Below are positions 1 through 7,812 of a stretch of 33,689 bases of DNA, piece by piece; positions within the stretch are counted from its first letter, which is position 1, and each line of letters opens with the position of its first letter. This DNA is from Sutterella sp. (lineage in GTDB: Bacteria > Pseudomonadota > Gammaproteobacteria > Burkholderiales > Burkholderiaceae_F): contig NZ_JAUNSF010000020.1 of NCBI RefSeq assembly GCF_030539355.1, positions 1 through 33,689 on the forward strand, in the 5' to 3' direction. The position numbers and the translations under genes were made by a program. The notes under the pieces were generated by a model. It ran no database searches. It had not been told where the DNA came from and worked only from the letters and a program-made list of their open reading frames with translations.

Positions 1-95
1 AGCCCAAGCCTGAACCCGGCAAGAAGAATCCCCCGAAGAAGGATCCTCCGCCGAAGGACGGACGTCCTCCCGAGGAGGAACGCCGTCGCGGCTGA
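1..95 (+). CDS. C-terminal end of an unidentified protein (partial)
   Basis: An open frame entering from the left edge (first full codon at base 3) runs to a TGA at 93-95. The 30 visible residues are almost entirely Pro, Lys, Glu, Arg and Gly and end in EEERRRG. Such a charged, proline-rich tail is probably disordered and does not identify a family. A textbook terminator follows about 40 bases later, which supports this being a real gene end. The function cannot be told from this fragment. Confidence 0.55.
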   Translation, partial: PKPEPGKKNPPKKDPPPKDGRPPEEERRRG

Positions 96-135
96 TGCCT
101 CATCGGCAGCCTGACTGTCTCAGGCGGTCAGGAAG

Positions 136-158
136 AAGCGCCCTCCGGGGCGCTTTTT
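136..158 (+). terminator. Rho-independent terminator after the partial gene
   Basis: A 7-bp perfect GC-rich stem (AGCGCCC at 137-143 with GGGCGCT at 148-154) closes a TCCG loop and runs straight into a T-run at 154-158. This should end transcription of the gene whose stop is at 93-95. Confidence 0.85.
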
Positions 159-278
159 CAGTCTCTGATTGTTTCGATTAACGTAACAGTCAGTTGATTG
201 TACAGGTATTTATTGATCTGTATGCCTTCAATATCCTTTCCTTCGACGGTCAGTCACGACCGGAAGGAAGAATTCAAC

Positions 279-1250
279 ATGAAGCACTTTGAGCCGGCGC
301 TCCCGCGCCGTCGTTTTCTCTCAGGCGCCTGCGGCACCGCGGCCCTGATGCTTGCGGGCGGCGTTCCGTCGCTTGCGGCCGCCTTGTTTGCTCCTGAGGC
401 CCGTGCCGCGGGGCGTGAGATGAGTTCCGAGGAGGTCTCGCGTGCCTTCGAGCGGTTCGCCGACACGCGGAGGATGGATCCCGAACTCGGCGCCTGGCTC
501 GGGGACAGAGCGATCCAGGAGATCGATCCGTACCGCGCCTTTGACAACGTCTGGAACGTCGGCATCCGCTGGGTGTCGGCCTGGGCGATCCGCACGAGCG
601 AGGGCGTGATCCTCATCGACACGCTCCACGAGCCCTTCGCCGAGCGCCTTCTCGCGAACCTCGCCGCCGTCGGCGTCGGCCGCGAGGAAATCCGGTATGT
701 GCTGATGACGCACGGGCACTTCGACCACGTGGGCGGCTACGAGCGGCTGCTCAAGGTCCTCCCCAACGCGCGCTTCGGCATGAGCGAGCGCGGCTGGGCC
801 GAGGCGAAGCATCACGCCGGTGAAGGACGCTTCCGCATTCCGCGCATCGACATGGTCCTCCGGGACGGCGACCCGGTGACGCTTGGGCAGACGACGGTCA
901 CGGTGCTCGAGACCCCGGGGCACACCTGGGGAACCTGCTCCTACATGTACCCGGTCTTTCTCGCCGGGGAGCGCCACACAGGCGTGACGATCGGCGGGCA
1001 GGGACTCAACGCCATGGACGACCCGAAGCAGCTCGCCGCCTACATCGCAAGCATGAAGCGGCTCGGCAGCGACGAGCTCGGGATTGACGTCGACCTCACC
1101 GCGCACCCCTTCAGCACGGGTTTGACCGAGCTCATTCCCGCGGTGCGCTCGTGGAAGCCGGGATCGGCCCATCCGCTCGTCAGCCGCCCCGAGTACCTCG
1201 GTCGGCTCGATCGTCTGATCCGCCGCGCCGAGGGTTATGTGAAGCGCTGA
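279..1250 (+). CDS. Tat-exported metallo-beta-lactamase-fold hydrolase (class B3-like)
   Basis: The 323-residue protein starts with a Tat-type signal peptide: RRRFLSG at residues 10-16, a hydrophobic stretch and a probable AxA cleavage site near residue 44. It should therefore fold in the cytoplasm and act in the periplasm. The full zinc-ligand set of the fold is present: THGHFDH at 144-150, His215 in ETPGH and His276 in AHPF. This pattern resembles subclass B3 beta-lactamases and their many hydrolase relatives, so the substrate (beta-lactam, lactone or thioester) is unknown. The ATG at 279 is preferred because a purine-rich GGAAGGAAG lies upstream and the signal peptide begins there; an upstream TTG at 198 would bury the signal. 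It is probably monocistronic, lying between two terminators. Confidence 0.85.
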   Translation: MKHFEPALPRRRFLSGACGTAALMLAGGVPSLAAALFAPEARAAGREMSSEEVSRAFERFADTRRMDPELGAWLGDRAIQEIDPYRAFDNVWNVGIRWVSAWAIRTSEGVILIDTLHEPFAERLLANLAAVGVGREEIRYVLMTHGHFDHVGGYERLLKVLPNARFGMSERGWAEAKHHAGEGRFRIPRIDMVLRDGDPVTLGQTTVTVLETPGHTWGTCSYMYPVFLAGERHTGVTIGGQGLNAMDDPKQLAAYIASMKRLGSDELGIDVDLTAHPFSTGLTELIPAVRSWKPGSAHPLVSRPEYLGRLDRLIRRAEGYVKR

Positions 1251-1312
1251 GAAAAGCGCTTCCGCAGAAGGTTTCCTTCCTTCGCGGTCAAGGCCGCGGG
1301 TCTCCCAGGGTA

Positions 1313-1366
1313 GAAAAAGGCCGCGCTTCCTGCCTCAGGTCATGGGCAGGCGGCGCGGCCGTTTTG
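1313..1366. terminator. Bidirectional terminator between convergent genes
   Basis: The arms GGCCGCGC (1319-1326) and GCGCGGCC (1353-1360) enclose a second pair, CCTGCC/GGCAGG. An A5 run (1314-1318) precedes the stem and GTTTT follows it, so it can stop the metallo-hydrolase transcript on the plus strand and the META lipoprotein transcript on the minus strand. A further 7-bp hairpin (GAAGCGC 1241-1247 with GCGCTTC 1256-1262) overlaps the plus-strand stop codon but lacks a T-run. Confidence 0.8.
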
Positions 1367-1383
1367 TCCGGGAATGCCGCGTG

Positions 1384-1824
1384 TTACTCGCAGCGTCCGG
1401 CGCGCTCGGGCACGAGCGTGACGACCTTCTCGCCGGCCTCGTTCCAGAGATCGATCGCGTCCTCGCCCGACTTCGTGGCGTAGGCGGTCTGGTTGAGGAG
1501 GGCGAGGAAGTCCTGCTCGACCTTCATGAAGGCCGGGCCGCAGAGCTTCATCGTGGTGCCGATCTCGCCGAGGTCAAGCCTGACGCCTTCCTGGGTGTAG
1601 CGGCCGAGGAGGCGGTTGCAGCCCGCGAGTCCCGAGATGCGGCCGTCCTCGCTGAAGGCGATCGTGGGCGGCAGTTCGCATTCCTCGCTCACGCCGCCCG
1701 ACCACATGAAGGTCTTTCCGGCGAGCTCGGGGGCGTCGCCCTCCGGGGCGTTCGAGCCGCCCGTGGCGGCGCAGCCGACGAGCATGGCGGCGGAGAGAAG
1801 AACGGGGAGCAGTGCCTTGTGCAT
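1384..1824 (-). CDS. META-domain (HslJ-like) lipoprotein
   Basis: The 146-residue protein opens with a lipoprotein signal peptide whose lipobox LVGC ends at Cys18, predicting a membrane-anchored periplasmic protein. After a short Gly/Pro/Glu linker comes one META (DUF306) domain. Typical elements are ISGLAGCNRLLGRY, then EIGTTMKLC and a VEQDFLALL helix. The two domain cysteines (in AGCN and KLCG) match the family. HslJ-like proteins are linked to heat and antibiotic tolerance in enterobacteria, but no reaction is established. A good Shine-Dalgarno sequence (AGGAG) sits about nine bases before the ATG. It converges on the metallo-hydrolase and shares its terminator. Confidence 0.85.
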   Translation of the reverse strand: MHKALLPVLLSAAMLVGCAATGGSNAPEGDAPELAGKTFMWSGGVSEECELPPTIAFSEDGRISGLAGCNRLLGRYTQEGVRLDLGEIGTTMKLCGPAFMKVEQDFLALLNQTAYATKSGEDAIDLWNEAGEKVVTLVPERAGRCE

Positions 1825-2052
1825 CGGGAAGTCTCCTGGAAAAAGAGATGTCGGGTCTCAAGGTCCCGTCTCGGGCCTTGCTGGAAATTGCCTCTGATGC
1901 TACCGCACAAAGTCTGCGTCCACGCTGAAGCCGCATCGGACTGTTACCTTTGTCCGCGGTATTCCTTTGAGGCAGGGCTCCGGCGGAACGGCTCAAACAG
2001 CGCGGCCGGGACAAGCTTTAAACTCAGCGGCCTGAAATGATGTCGACTGTCT

Positions 2053-2985
2053 ATGAGTGCACTGCTCTTCCTTGAGGTCTTTCTCGCCAATGTCCTGACG
2101 CGCGCCGCGGCGATCGGCTGCGCCTTCTGGCTCGTCGCCCGTCCGTTCGCGCGTCACGCGGACGCGATCCTCGCGGCCGCCTGCGGGTTTCTCGTCACGA
2201 TGCCGCTCACGCATCTCCTCCCCGAGGCCTTCGAGGCGCCCGGGGCGGATCCGCATGCGCTCGGTCTCGCGATGCTCGCGACGATGGGCGTCTTCCTCGC
2301 CGCCGAGCACCTGCTCGGCACGGGACATGCGCACGAGGCGCATCATGATGACCATGACGGCCATGCGGAGCATGTGCTGCCGGCTCTGCCGGGGCTCTTC
2401 ACCGCCGCCGCGCTCCACAGCTTCGTCGACGGCATCCTGATCGCCACGACCTTCTTCCTTGACGAGCGCGCGGGCTGGCTCGCCGCCCTGGCGGTGCTCG
2501 CGCACGAGCTTCCGCAGCAGACCGGGTACTTCGTGATCCTGAGCTCCGCCGGACGCTCGCGCCGCTTTTCGCTTCTCTTCTGCTCAGGCATTGCCGCGGC
2601 CGCCGTGCTCGGAGGCTTCCTGGGGCTCGGCACCATCCACGCCTTCGAGGGGTTGCTCCCCTATGCGCTCGCCATGTCCGCGGCCTCGTTCCTCTACATC
2701 ACGCTCACCTCGCTCCTCCCGGAGGCCTTCGAGGGCGCGCGCGGTCTGCGCGGGAATCTCTCCCGGCTCGCGCTCGTCGCACTGGGCGGCATTCTCTCCA
2801 TCGTGCTCCTCGGCTTCGCGCACGGGCACGACCACGCGGATCATGTGCATGAGCATGCGCATGTGGAAGCGCATGTGCATGACCATGCCGAACAGCATGC
2901 GGATGACCATGAGCATGAGGTGCATGACCATGAGGCTCACGACGATCGTGCCCGGGATCATGCTGCGGAGGAGGCCGCGCGCTGA
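2053..2985 (+). CDS. ZIP-family divalent metal transporter
   Basis: This 310-residue inner-membrane protein has about eight hydrophobic segments and the two ZIP metal-site helices: HSFVDG at 122-127 in the TM4 region and HELPQQ at 151-156 in TM5, the equivalents of HNFPEG and HEIPEG. ZIP proteins import Zn, Fe or Mn. A cytoplasmic-loop-type His/Asp cluster occurs at 92-107. After the last helix a tail of about 50 residues (257-304) is dominated by His, Asp and Glu. Variant residues (Val-Asp for Pro-Glu in TM4, Gln-Gln for Glu-Gly in TM5) leave the metal preference open. There is no clear Shine-Dalgarno before the ATG, and no recognisable Zur or Fur box was found in the 228-base upstream gap. 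Confidence 0.88.
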   Translation: MSALLFLEVFLANVLTRAAAIGCAFWLVARPFARHADAILAAACGFLVTMPLTHLLPEAFEAPGADPHALGLAMLATMGVFLAAEHLLGTGHAHEAHHDDHDGHAEHVLPALPGLFTAAALHSFVDGILIATTFFLDERAGWLAALAVLAHELPQQTGYFVILSSAGRSRRFSLLFCSGIAAAAVLGGFLGLGTIHAFEGLLPYALAMSAASFLYITLTSLLPEAFEGARGLRGNLSRLALVALGGILSIVLLGFAHGHDHADHVHEHAHVEAHVHDHAEQHADDHEHEVHDHEAHDDRARDHAAEEAAR

Positions 2986-3049
2986 GTCAAGCGCCTCCCG
3001 GCGTTTGAGCCGGGGACAGTTCCCGGGAAAACTTTTAAGGGCGGCCCTG

Positions 3050-3094
3050 CCTGCGGTCGGTACAATCGAAGGCTGAACCGAATCAGGCCGCAGG
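3050..3094 (+). promoter_or_regulatory. Candidate promoter of xseB-ispA-dxs inside an inverted repeat
   Basis: A -10-like TACAAT lies at 3061-3066, 80 bases before xseB. No good -35 is visible at 16-18 bases upstream. The hexamer sits between 7-base arms CCTGCGG (3050-3056) and CCGCAGG (3088-3094), which could be an operator or a leader stem. Judged on sequence likeness only. Confidence 0.3.
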
Positions 3095-3145
3095 ACCCCC
3101 AGTCTCACTCTTCCTGTCGGCGTCTCCCACCGCAAGGATTCACCA

Positions 3146-3412
3146 ATGACCGAAGCCGGCGAAAACAATCTTCCCGATGTCTCGACGCTCTCCTTTGAGC
3201 AGGCGCTTGAGGAGCTCGAGCGGCTCACGGCACAGATGGCCTCGGGGAACGTGACGCTCGAGGAGAGCGTGCGCAGCTACGAGCGCGGCGCGAAGCTTCT
3301 GCAGCGCTGCCGCTCCGAGCTCACGCGTGCGCGCGAGGCGATCGAGCGCATCCGCGCCGAGACCGGAGCTCCGACGGTCGCCGATTCCTATGCTGACGGC
3401 GATCCGTTCTGA
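3146..3412 (+). CDS. xseB: Exodeoxyribonuclease VII small subunit
   Basis: XseB binds the large subunit XseA in a multimeric nuclease that degrades single-stranded DNA from either end; it is used in mismatch and other repair. The 88-residue length fits the family. The signature FEQALEELERLTAQMASGNVTLEES is spread over residues 17-41 and is followed by SYERGAKLLQRC, forming the helical hairpin typical of XseB. A variable tail follows. It is the first gene of a xseB-ispA-dxs cluster, an arrangement widespread in proteobacteria; ispA begins 45 bases downstream. xseA is not in the window. Confidence 0.95.
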   Translation: MTEAGENNLPDVSTLSFEQALEELERLTAQMASGNVTLEESVRSYERGAKLLQRCRSELTRAREAIERIRAETGAPTVADSYADGDPF

Positions 3413-3457
3413 CGCGGCCTTTTCCCCGATCAAGTTCAAACGAGGAGCGTCCTGAAG

Positions 3458-4414
3458 ATGACGTCCAGCGAAAAAGAAGGCACGGTGACGGAAGCGCCCG
3501 CCGAACCAAATTTCACCGTCTGGTCGCGCGAGCGCGCCCGCCACTTCGAGTGGGTCGCGGAGCGCATGATGCCGCAGCCGGGCGGCGTGCCCAAGCGCCT
3601 CATCGGCGCGATGCGCTACTCGGTCCTCGGCGGCGGCAAGCGCATCCGCCCGATTCTCTGCTACGCCGCGGGCGAGGTCACCGGGGCGAGCGCCACGGTG
3701 CTTGACCGCGCCGCGCTCGCGCTTGAGATGATTCACAGCTACAGCCTCGTCCATGACGACATGCCGTCGATGGACAACGATACGCTGCGCCGCGGCCGCC
3801 CGACCTGCCACGTGCAGTACGGCGAGGCGCTCGCGATGCTCGCGGGCGACGCGCTGCAGGCCGAGGCCTTCACGGTGATCTCGTCGCCCGAGGTCCCCGG
3901 CATGATCGCCGCGCGTCTCACGCACATCCTCGCCCGTGCCGCGGGCGTCTGGGGCATGTGCGGCGGACAGGCGCTCGACCTCGGCATGGTCGGGCAGCAC
4001 CCGGACATCCCGGCGCTCTCGCAGATGCAGGCGATGAAGACGGGCGCGATGATCACCGCGAGCGTGCTCATGGGCGCGCAGGCGGGCGCCTGGGAAGCGA
4101 TCGGAGACGGTGCGAAGGCCGGTCTCGCCCGCTACGGCGAGGCGCTCGGCGTCGCCTTCCAGGTCGTGGACGACATCCTCGACTGCACGCAGGACAGCGT
4201 CACGCTCGGCAAGACCGCGGGCAAGGACGAAAAGGACGACAAGCCCACGTGGGTGTCGCTTCTCACGCTCGAGGGCGCAAGGAAGCGCGCGCGGGAGCTT
4301 GAGGAGGAGGCCATCGAGGCGCTCCGCCTCGTCACGGCCGATCCGGGCGCCGTCCCGGGCTGCGACCGCAGGCTCGCCGAGATTGCGCGATATGTGATAA
4401 ACCGTACTCACTGA
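3458..4414 (+). CDS. ispA: (2E,6E)-Farnesyl diphosphate synthase
   Basis: This trans-prenyltransferase condenses DMAPP and two IPP to farnesyl diphosphate, the precursor of undecaprenyl phosphate and ubiquinone/menaquinone side chains. The 318-residue protein has the GGGKRIRP substrate motif (58-65), the first aspartate-rich motif DDMPSMDND (100-108), GQALDLG (170-176), KTGAMI (194-199) and the second motif FQVVDDILD (234-242). Tyr95, five residues before the first Asp, is the bacterial chain-length pattern for C15. It carries an N-terminal extension of about 18 Glu/Pro-rich residues. The ATG has a GAGGAG Shine-Dalgarno about 11 bases upstream. It lies between xseB and dxs, as in many proteobacteria. 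Confidence 0.95.
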   Translation: MTSSEKEGTVTEAPAEPNFTVWSRERARHFEWVAERMMPQPGGVPKRLIGAMRYSVLGGGKRIRPILCYAAGEVTGASATVLDRAALALEMIHSYSLVHDDMPSMDNDTLRRGRPTCHVQYGEALAMLAGDALQAEAFTVISSPEVPGMIAARLTHILARAAGVWGMCGGQALDLGMVGQHPDIPALSQMQAMKTGAMITASVLMGAQAGAWEAIGDGAKAGLARYGEALGVAFQVVDDILDCTQDSVTLGKTAGKDEKDDKPTWVSLLTLEGARKRARELEEEAIEALRLVTADPGAVPGCDRRLAEIARYVINRTH

Positions 4415-4470
4415 TTCCGCGAATCCTCCGCCGCCAGTCACCGCCAAGAAAAAAGAGAAGAAACAAAGAT

Positions 4471-6393
4471 ATGTTCAAAGAGCACTTCAACGATCCCGAC
4501 GCGTCGATAGATTTCGGCGAGCCCATGGAATACCGTCTGCTTGACCGCATCGACGGGGTTGAAGCGCTCCGTGAACTCTCCGAGGAGGAGCTCCCCGAGC
4601 TCGCGCGCGAGCTCAGACACTTTCTCGTGAGGAGCGTCGCCGAGACGGGCGGCCACCTCTCGAGCTCGCTCGGCGCGGTCGAGCTCTCGATCGCGCTCCA
4701 CTACGTCTTCAACACGCCCCGCGACCGCATCGTCTGGGACGTGGGCCACCAGGCCTATGCGCACAAGATCCTCACGGGCCGGCGCGACGCGATGAAGGGC
4801 CTGAGGAAGCTGAACGGCATCTCGGGCTTCCCCAAGCCCGCCGAGTCGCCCTTCGACGCCTTCGGCACGGGGCACAGCTCGACCTCGATCTCGGCGGCGC
4901 TGGGCATGGCCGTGGCCTCCCACCTCGAGGGCGAGAGCGACCGCTGGTCGATCGCCGTGATCGGCGACGGCGCCATCACGGGCGGCATGGCCATCGAAGC
5001 GCTCAACGACTCGGGCGTCTGGAAGAAGGGCCTGAAGCTCCTCATCATCGTCAACGACAACGACTGCTCGATCTCGCCCCCGGCGGGCGCGCTCTCGCAG
5101 CACCTCGCCAAGATCGTCTCCACGCAGGCCTTCAACAGCGCCCGCGAGATGAGCAAGCGCATGATGAAGCCGATCCCGAGGCTCTGGGACGTGGCGAAGC
5201 TCTTCGAGCGCCAGACGATCGGCCTCGTTAGCCCGCAGTCGGCGCTCTTCGGGGCGTTCGACATCAACTACTACGGTCCGATCGACGGCCACGACCTCGC
5301 GAGCCTCGTGAAGGTTCTGCAGAACCTCCGAAAGATGGACCGTCCGCTCGTCCTGCACGTTGCGACGATCAAGGGCAAGGGCTACAAGCCCGCCGAGGCT
5401 GATCCGACGCTCTACCACGGCGTCTCGCCCTTTGACCCCGCGGTCGGCATCGTCCCCTCGGGAAAGAAGTCGAAGCCCACCTACACCGAGGTCTTCGGCA
5501 AGTGGATCTGCGACATGGCCGAGGTGGACAAGCGCCTCTACGCCATCACGCCGGCGATGCGCGAGGGCTCGGGTCTCGTCGAGTACGCGCAGCGCTTCCC
5601 CGACCGCTACCGCGACGTGGCGATCGCCGAGCAGCACGCGGTCACCTATGCCGCGGGCCTCGCCTGCGGCGGCATCAAGCCCGTCGTCGCGATCTACTCG
5701 ACCTTCCTGCAGCGCGGGCTCGACCAGCTCATCCATGACGTGGCGCTGCAGAACCTGCCCGTGATGTTCGCGATTGACCGCGGCGGCATCGTGGGTGCCG
5801 ACGGTGCGACGCACCAGGGTGTCTTCGACATCGCCGAGCTCCGGAGCGTCCCGAACATGTGCGTGATGACGCCCTCGGACGAACTTGAGACGCGCCTCAT
5901 GCTCTCGACAGCCTTCCAGATGGACTCCCCGGCGGCGGTGCGCTATCCGCGCGGCCGCGGCCCCGGCGTGGAGCCGGGAGATGACCTCGCGACCATCCCC
6001 GTGGGCGTCTCCAGAATGCTGCGGGAAGGGAGCCGCGTCGCCTTCCTCGGATTCGGCGCGATGACGAACGTCCTCGCCCCCGTGGCCGAGGCCTTGGGCG
6101 GCACTCTGATCGACATGCGCTTCGTCAAGCCCCTTGACCGCGACGCGGTGCTCGAGGCCGCCGTGAAGCATGAGCTCATCGTCACGGCCGAGGAGGGCGT
6201 GCTGATGGGCGGCGCGGGCGCGGCCGTGATGGAGGCGCTTTCCGACGCCGGCGTCGTCTGCGACGTCATGCGCTTCGGCATCCCTGACACCTTCATCGAG
6301 CAGGGCACCCAGGCCGAGCTCTACGAGCAGATCGGCCTCACGCCGGCGGCGATCGAGGCGAAGGTGCGCGAGCGTCTCGAATCCAACTCCTGA
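4471..6393 (+). CDS. dxs: 1-Deoxy-D-xylulose-5-phosphate synthase
   Basis: DXS joins pyruvate and glyceraldehyde 3-phosphate using thiamine diphosphate, the first step of the methylerythritol phosphate route to IPP and DMAPP; its products feed ispA next door. The 640-residue protein is of normal length. Seen in order: GGHLSSSLGAVE (60-71), DVGHQAYAHKI (90-100), GTGHSSTS (132-139), the ThDP/Mg motif from GDGAITGG (165-172) to VNDND, and the catalytic glutamate Glu387 in AIAEQHAVT with the preceding REGSGL loop. The C-terminal transketolase-like domain is complete. A weak purine-rich Shine-Dalgarno (AGAGAAG) lies upstream. It is the last gene of the cluster, 56 bases after ispA. Confidence 0.97.
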   Translation: MFKEHFNDPDASIDFGEPMEYRLLDRIDGVEALRELSEEELPELARELRHFLVRSVAETGGHLSSSLGAVELSIALHYVFNTPRDRIVWDVGHQAYAHKILTGRRDAMKGLRKLNGISGFPKPAESPFDAFGTGHSSTSISAALGMAVASHLEGESDRWSIAVIGDGAITGGMAIEALNDSGVWKKGLKLLIIVNDNDCSISPPAGALSQHLAKIVSTQAFNSAREMSKRMMKPIPRLWDVAKLFERQTIGLVSPQSALFGAFDINYYGPIDGHDLASLVKVLQNLRKMDRPLVLHVATIKGKGYKPAEADPTLYHGVSPFDPAVGIVPSGKKSKPTYTEVFGKWICDMAEVDKRLYAITPAMREGSGLVEYAQRFPDRYRDVAIAEQHAVTYAAGLACGGIKPVVAIYSTFLQRGLDQLIHDVALQNLPVMFAIDRGGIVGADGATHQGVFDIAELRSVPNMCVMTPSDELETRLMLSTAFQMDSPAAVRYPRGRGPGVEPGDDLATIPVGVSRMLREGSRVAFLGFGAMTNVLAPVAEALGGTLIDMRFVKPLDRDAVLEAAVKHELIVTAEEGVLMGGAGAAVMEALSDAGVVCDVMRFGIPDTFIEQGTQAELYEQIGLTPAAIEAKVRERLESNS

Positions 6394-6419
6394 TTCCCGG
6401 AAAGCTCCGGAAGACTCTG

Positions 6420-6449
6420 ACGGGCGGGGAAGCGGTTCCTCGCCCGTTT
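6420..6449 (+). terminator. Probable terminator after dxs
   Basis: An 11-bp stem with one mismatch (6420-6430 with 6437-6447) and a six-base loop ends in CCCGTTTCC. The T-run is short, so termination may be partial. Confidence 0.55.
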
Positions 6450-6487
6450 CCGTTCCGTCGCATTCCTGCGGCAAACCTGCGAGAGGG

Positions 6488-6513
6488 GCGGGATGCGTCC
6501 CGCTCCCTATAAT
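6488..6513 (+). promoter_or_regulatory. Candidate murB promoter
   Basis: A perfect -10 hexamer TATAAT at 6508-6513 lies 46 bases before the murB start. No TTGACA-like -35 is visible; instead the spacer region holds the palindrome GCGGGA-TGCG-TCCCGC (6488-6503), which could be an operator or chance in GC-rich DNA. Confidence 0.4.
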
Positions 6514-6559
6514 TCTTCAGGTACCCCGATTCCAACGTTGTGAGGACCCGCAGAACACC

Positions 6560-7597
6560 ATGATCAGAATTCAGACAGAAAAGAGACTCGACACCCTCAC
6601 AACCTTCGGCCTTCGCTCCACTGCGGAGGCCTTCGCGCAGGCGTCCTCCATCGAGGACCTGCAGGAAGCGGCCGCCGTCGCGCGCGAGCGCGGCTGGAAG
6701 CTTCATCTCCTCGGGGGCGGATCCAACACCGTCCTCATGAGCCGCGTGCCCGGCCTGGTGCTTCAGCCCGTCTTCCGCGGCATCCGCCGCGAGACCGACG
6801 CCTCGGGCTCGGTGCTCGTCGTCGCCGGCGCCGCCGAGGCGCTCGACGACGTCGTCGGCGCGACGCTGCAGCACGGCCTCGGGGGCCTCGAGAACCTCGC
6901 GGCCATCCCCGGCTCCGTGGGCGGCGCCATCGTGCAGAACGCGAGCGCCTACGGCCTTGAGATCGCCGAGCGTCTCGCCTGGTGCCGCGCCTGGGACCGC
7001 GAGACGGGCGAGATACGCCTGCTCACGACCGAGGACTGTGACTTCGGCTACCGCACGAGCTATTTCAAGTCCGAGGAAGGCCGCCGCCTCGTCATCATCG
7101 AGGCAGCCTTCCGCATGCCCGCCGAGTGGAAGCCCGAGATCTCCTACAAGGGGCTCGGCGCCCGCTTCGAGGGACGCGCTCCGGAGAGCATCCGCCCTGA
7201 GGAAGTCGAGGCCGCGGTGCGCGAGATCCGCGCGTCCAAGCTCCCCGATCCCGCGGAGACCGGGAGCGCCGGGTCGTTCTTCAAGAACCCGGTGGTGACG
7301 CGCATCAAGGCCCGCGAGCTCATCACGCTTCACCCGAAGCTCGTCACGTATCCGCTCGCCGGCAGCCGCTCGAAGCTCGCCGCGGGGTGGCTCATCGAGG
7401 CCGCCGGCCTCAAGGGCTACGCCGAGGAGACCGTGGGCGTCTGGCCCGCGCACGCGCTCATCCTCGTCAACCGCGGCGGCGCCACGGGCGAGGACGTGCT
7501 GCGCTTCGCCCGAGGGATCGCGGAGCGCGTGGAGCGCCGCTTCGGCGTCACGCTCGAGCCCGAGCCCGTCTTCGTGGGCACGGACGAGGCCTTCTGA
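6560..7597 (+). CDS. murB: UDP-N-acetylenolpyruvoylglucosamine reductase
   Basis: MurB reduces UDP-GlcNAc-enolpyruvate to UDP-MurNAc with NADPH and FAD in the cytoplasm, the second committed step of peptidoglycan synthesis. The 345-residue protein is a type I (E. coli-like) MurB: TTFGL near residue 14, the FAD-binding GGGSN (52-56) and IPGSVGGA (116-123), YGLE, GYRTSYFK (163-170), the proton-donor serine in GSAGSFFKNP (235-244), and the C-terminal catalytic glutamate region LEPEPVF. The Tyr-containing YRTSYFK loop is the type I hallmark. Its own promoter is likely because a terminator-like hairpin separates it from dxs. The ATG has only a distant GAGGA upstream. Confidence 0.95.
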   Translation: MIRIQTEKRLDTLTTFGLRSTAEAFAQASSIEDLQEAAAVARERGWKLHLLGGGSNTVLMSRVPGLVLQPVFRGIRRETDASGSVLVVAGAAEALDDVVGATLQHGLGGLENLAAIPGSVGGAIVQNASAYGLEIAERLAWCRAWDRETGEIRLLTTEDCDFGYRTSYFKSEEGRRLVIIEAAFRMPAEWKPEISYKGLGARFEGRAPESIRPEEVEAAVREIRASKLPDPAETGSAGSFFKNPVVTRIKARELITLHPKLVTYPLAGSRSKLAAGWLIEAAGLKGYAEETVGVWPAHALILVNRGGATGEDVLRFARGIAERVERRFGVTLEPEPVFVGTDEAF

Positions 7598-7624
7598 CCG
7601 CTTCCCGCTTGCCGTTCCTTCTTT

Positions 7625-7666
7625 GAAGCGCCTGTTGCAGTTCCTCTGAACTCGACCAGGCGTTTC
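7625..7666 (+). terminator. Nested hairpin after murB, possible terminator
   Basis: The outer stem pairs GAAGCGCCTG (7625-7634) with CAGGCGTTTC (7657-7666) using one G-T wobble. An inner stem, AGTTC/GAACT with a CTCT loop, sits inside. The flank AGCATTTGCATTTT is T-rich but interrupted, so this may be a weak terminator or a structured leader for the next gene. Confidence 0.45.
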
Positions 7667-7748
7667 AGCATTTGCATTTTGTAAGGGTTTCCCCTCGGTT
7701 TTTAACCCGCTATCAGCCGAAAGGATGATCAGAATGGATCCCATGGGC

Positions 7749-7776
7749 GCGGAACTTCTCTTTGAGTGGGTTCCGC
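7749..7776 (+). other. Inverted repeat in the hemolysin III leader
   Basis: Perfect 7-base arms GCGGAAC (7749-7755) and GTTCCGC (7770-7776) with a 14-base loop lie 37 bases before the start of the hemolysin III gene. No T-run follows. Candidate operator or mRNA hairpin, unproven. Confidence 0.3.
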
Positions 7777-7812
7777 AACGGATGGACCGCCGTTACTGCA
7801 TGGGGAAAAGGA

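Noticed and set aside
2833-2960. Tandem DNA repeat or CRISPR-like array
   Set aside because: The repeated CAT-containing words are simply His/Asp/Glu codons of the ZIP tail, with no regular spacing.
4438-6474. 678-residue open frame antisense to dxs
   Set aside because: The plus strand clearly encodes Dxs. The antisense frame is rich in Arg, Ala, His and Asp and lacks any recognisable motif, as expected for a shadow frame in GC3-biased DNA.
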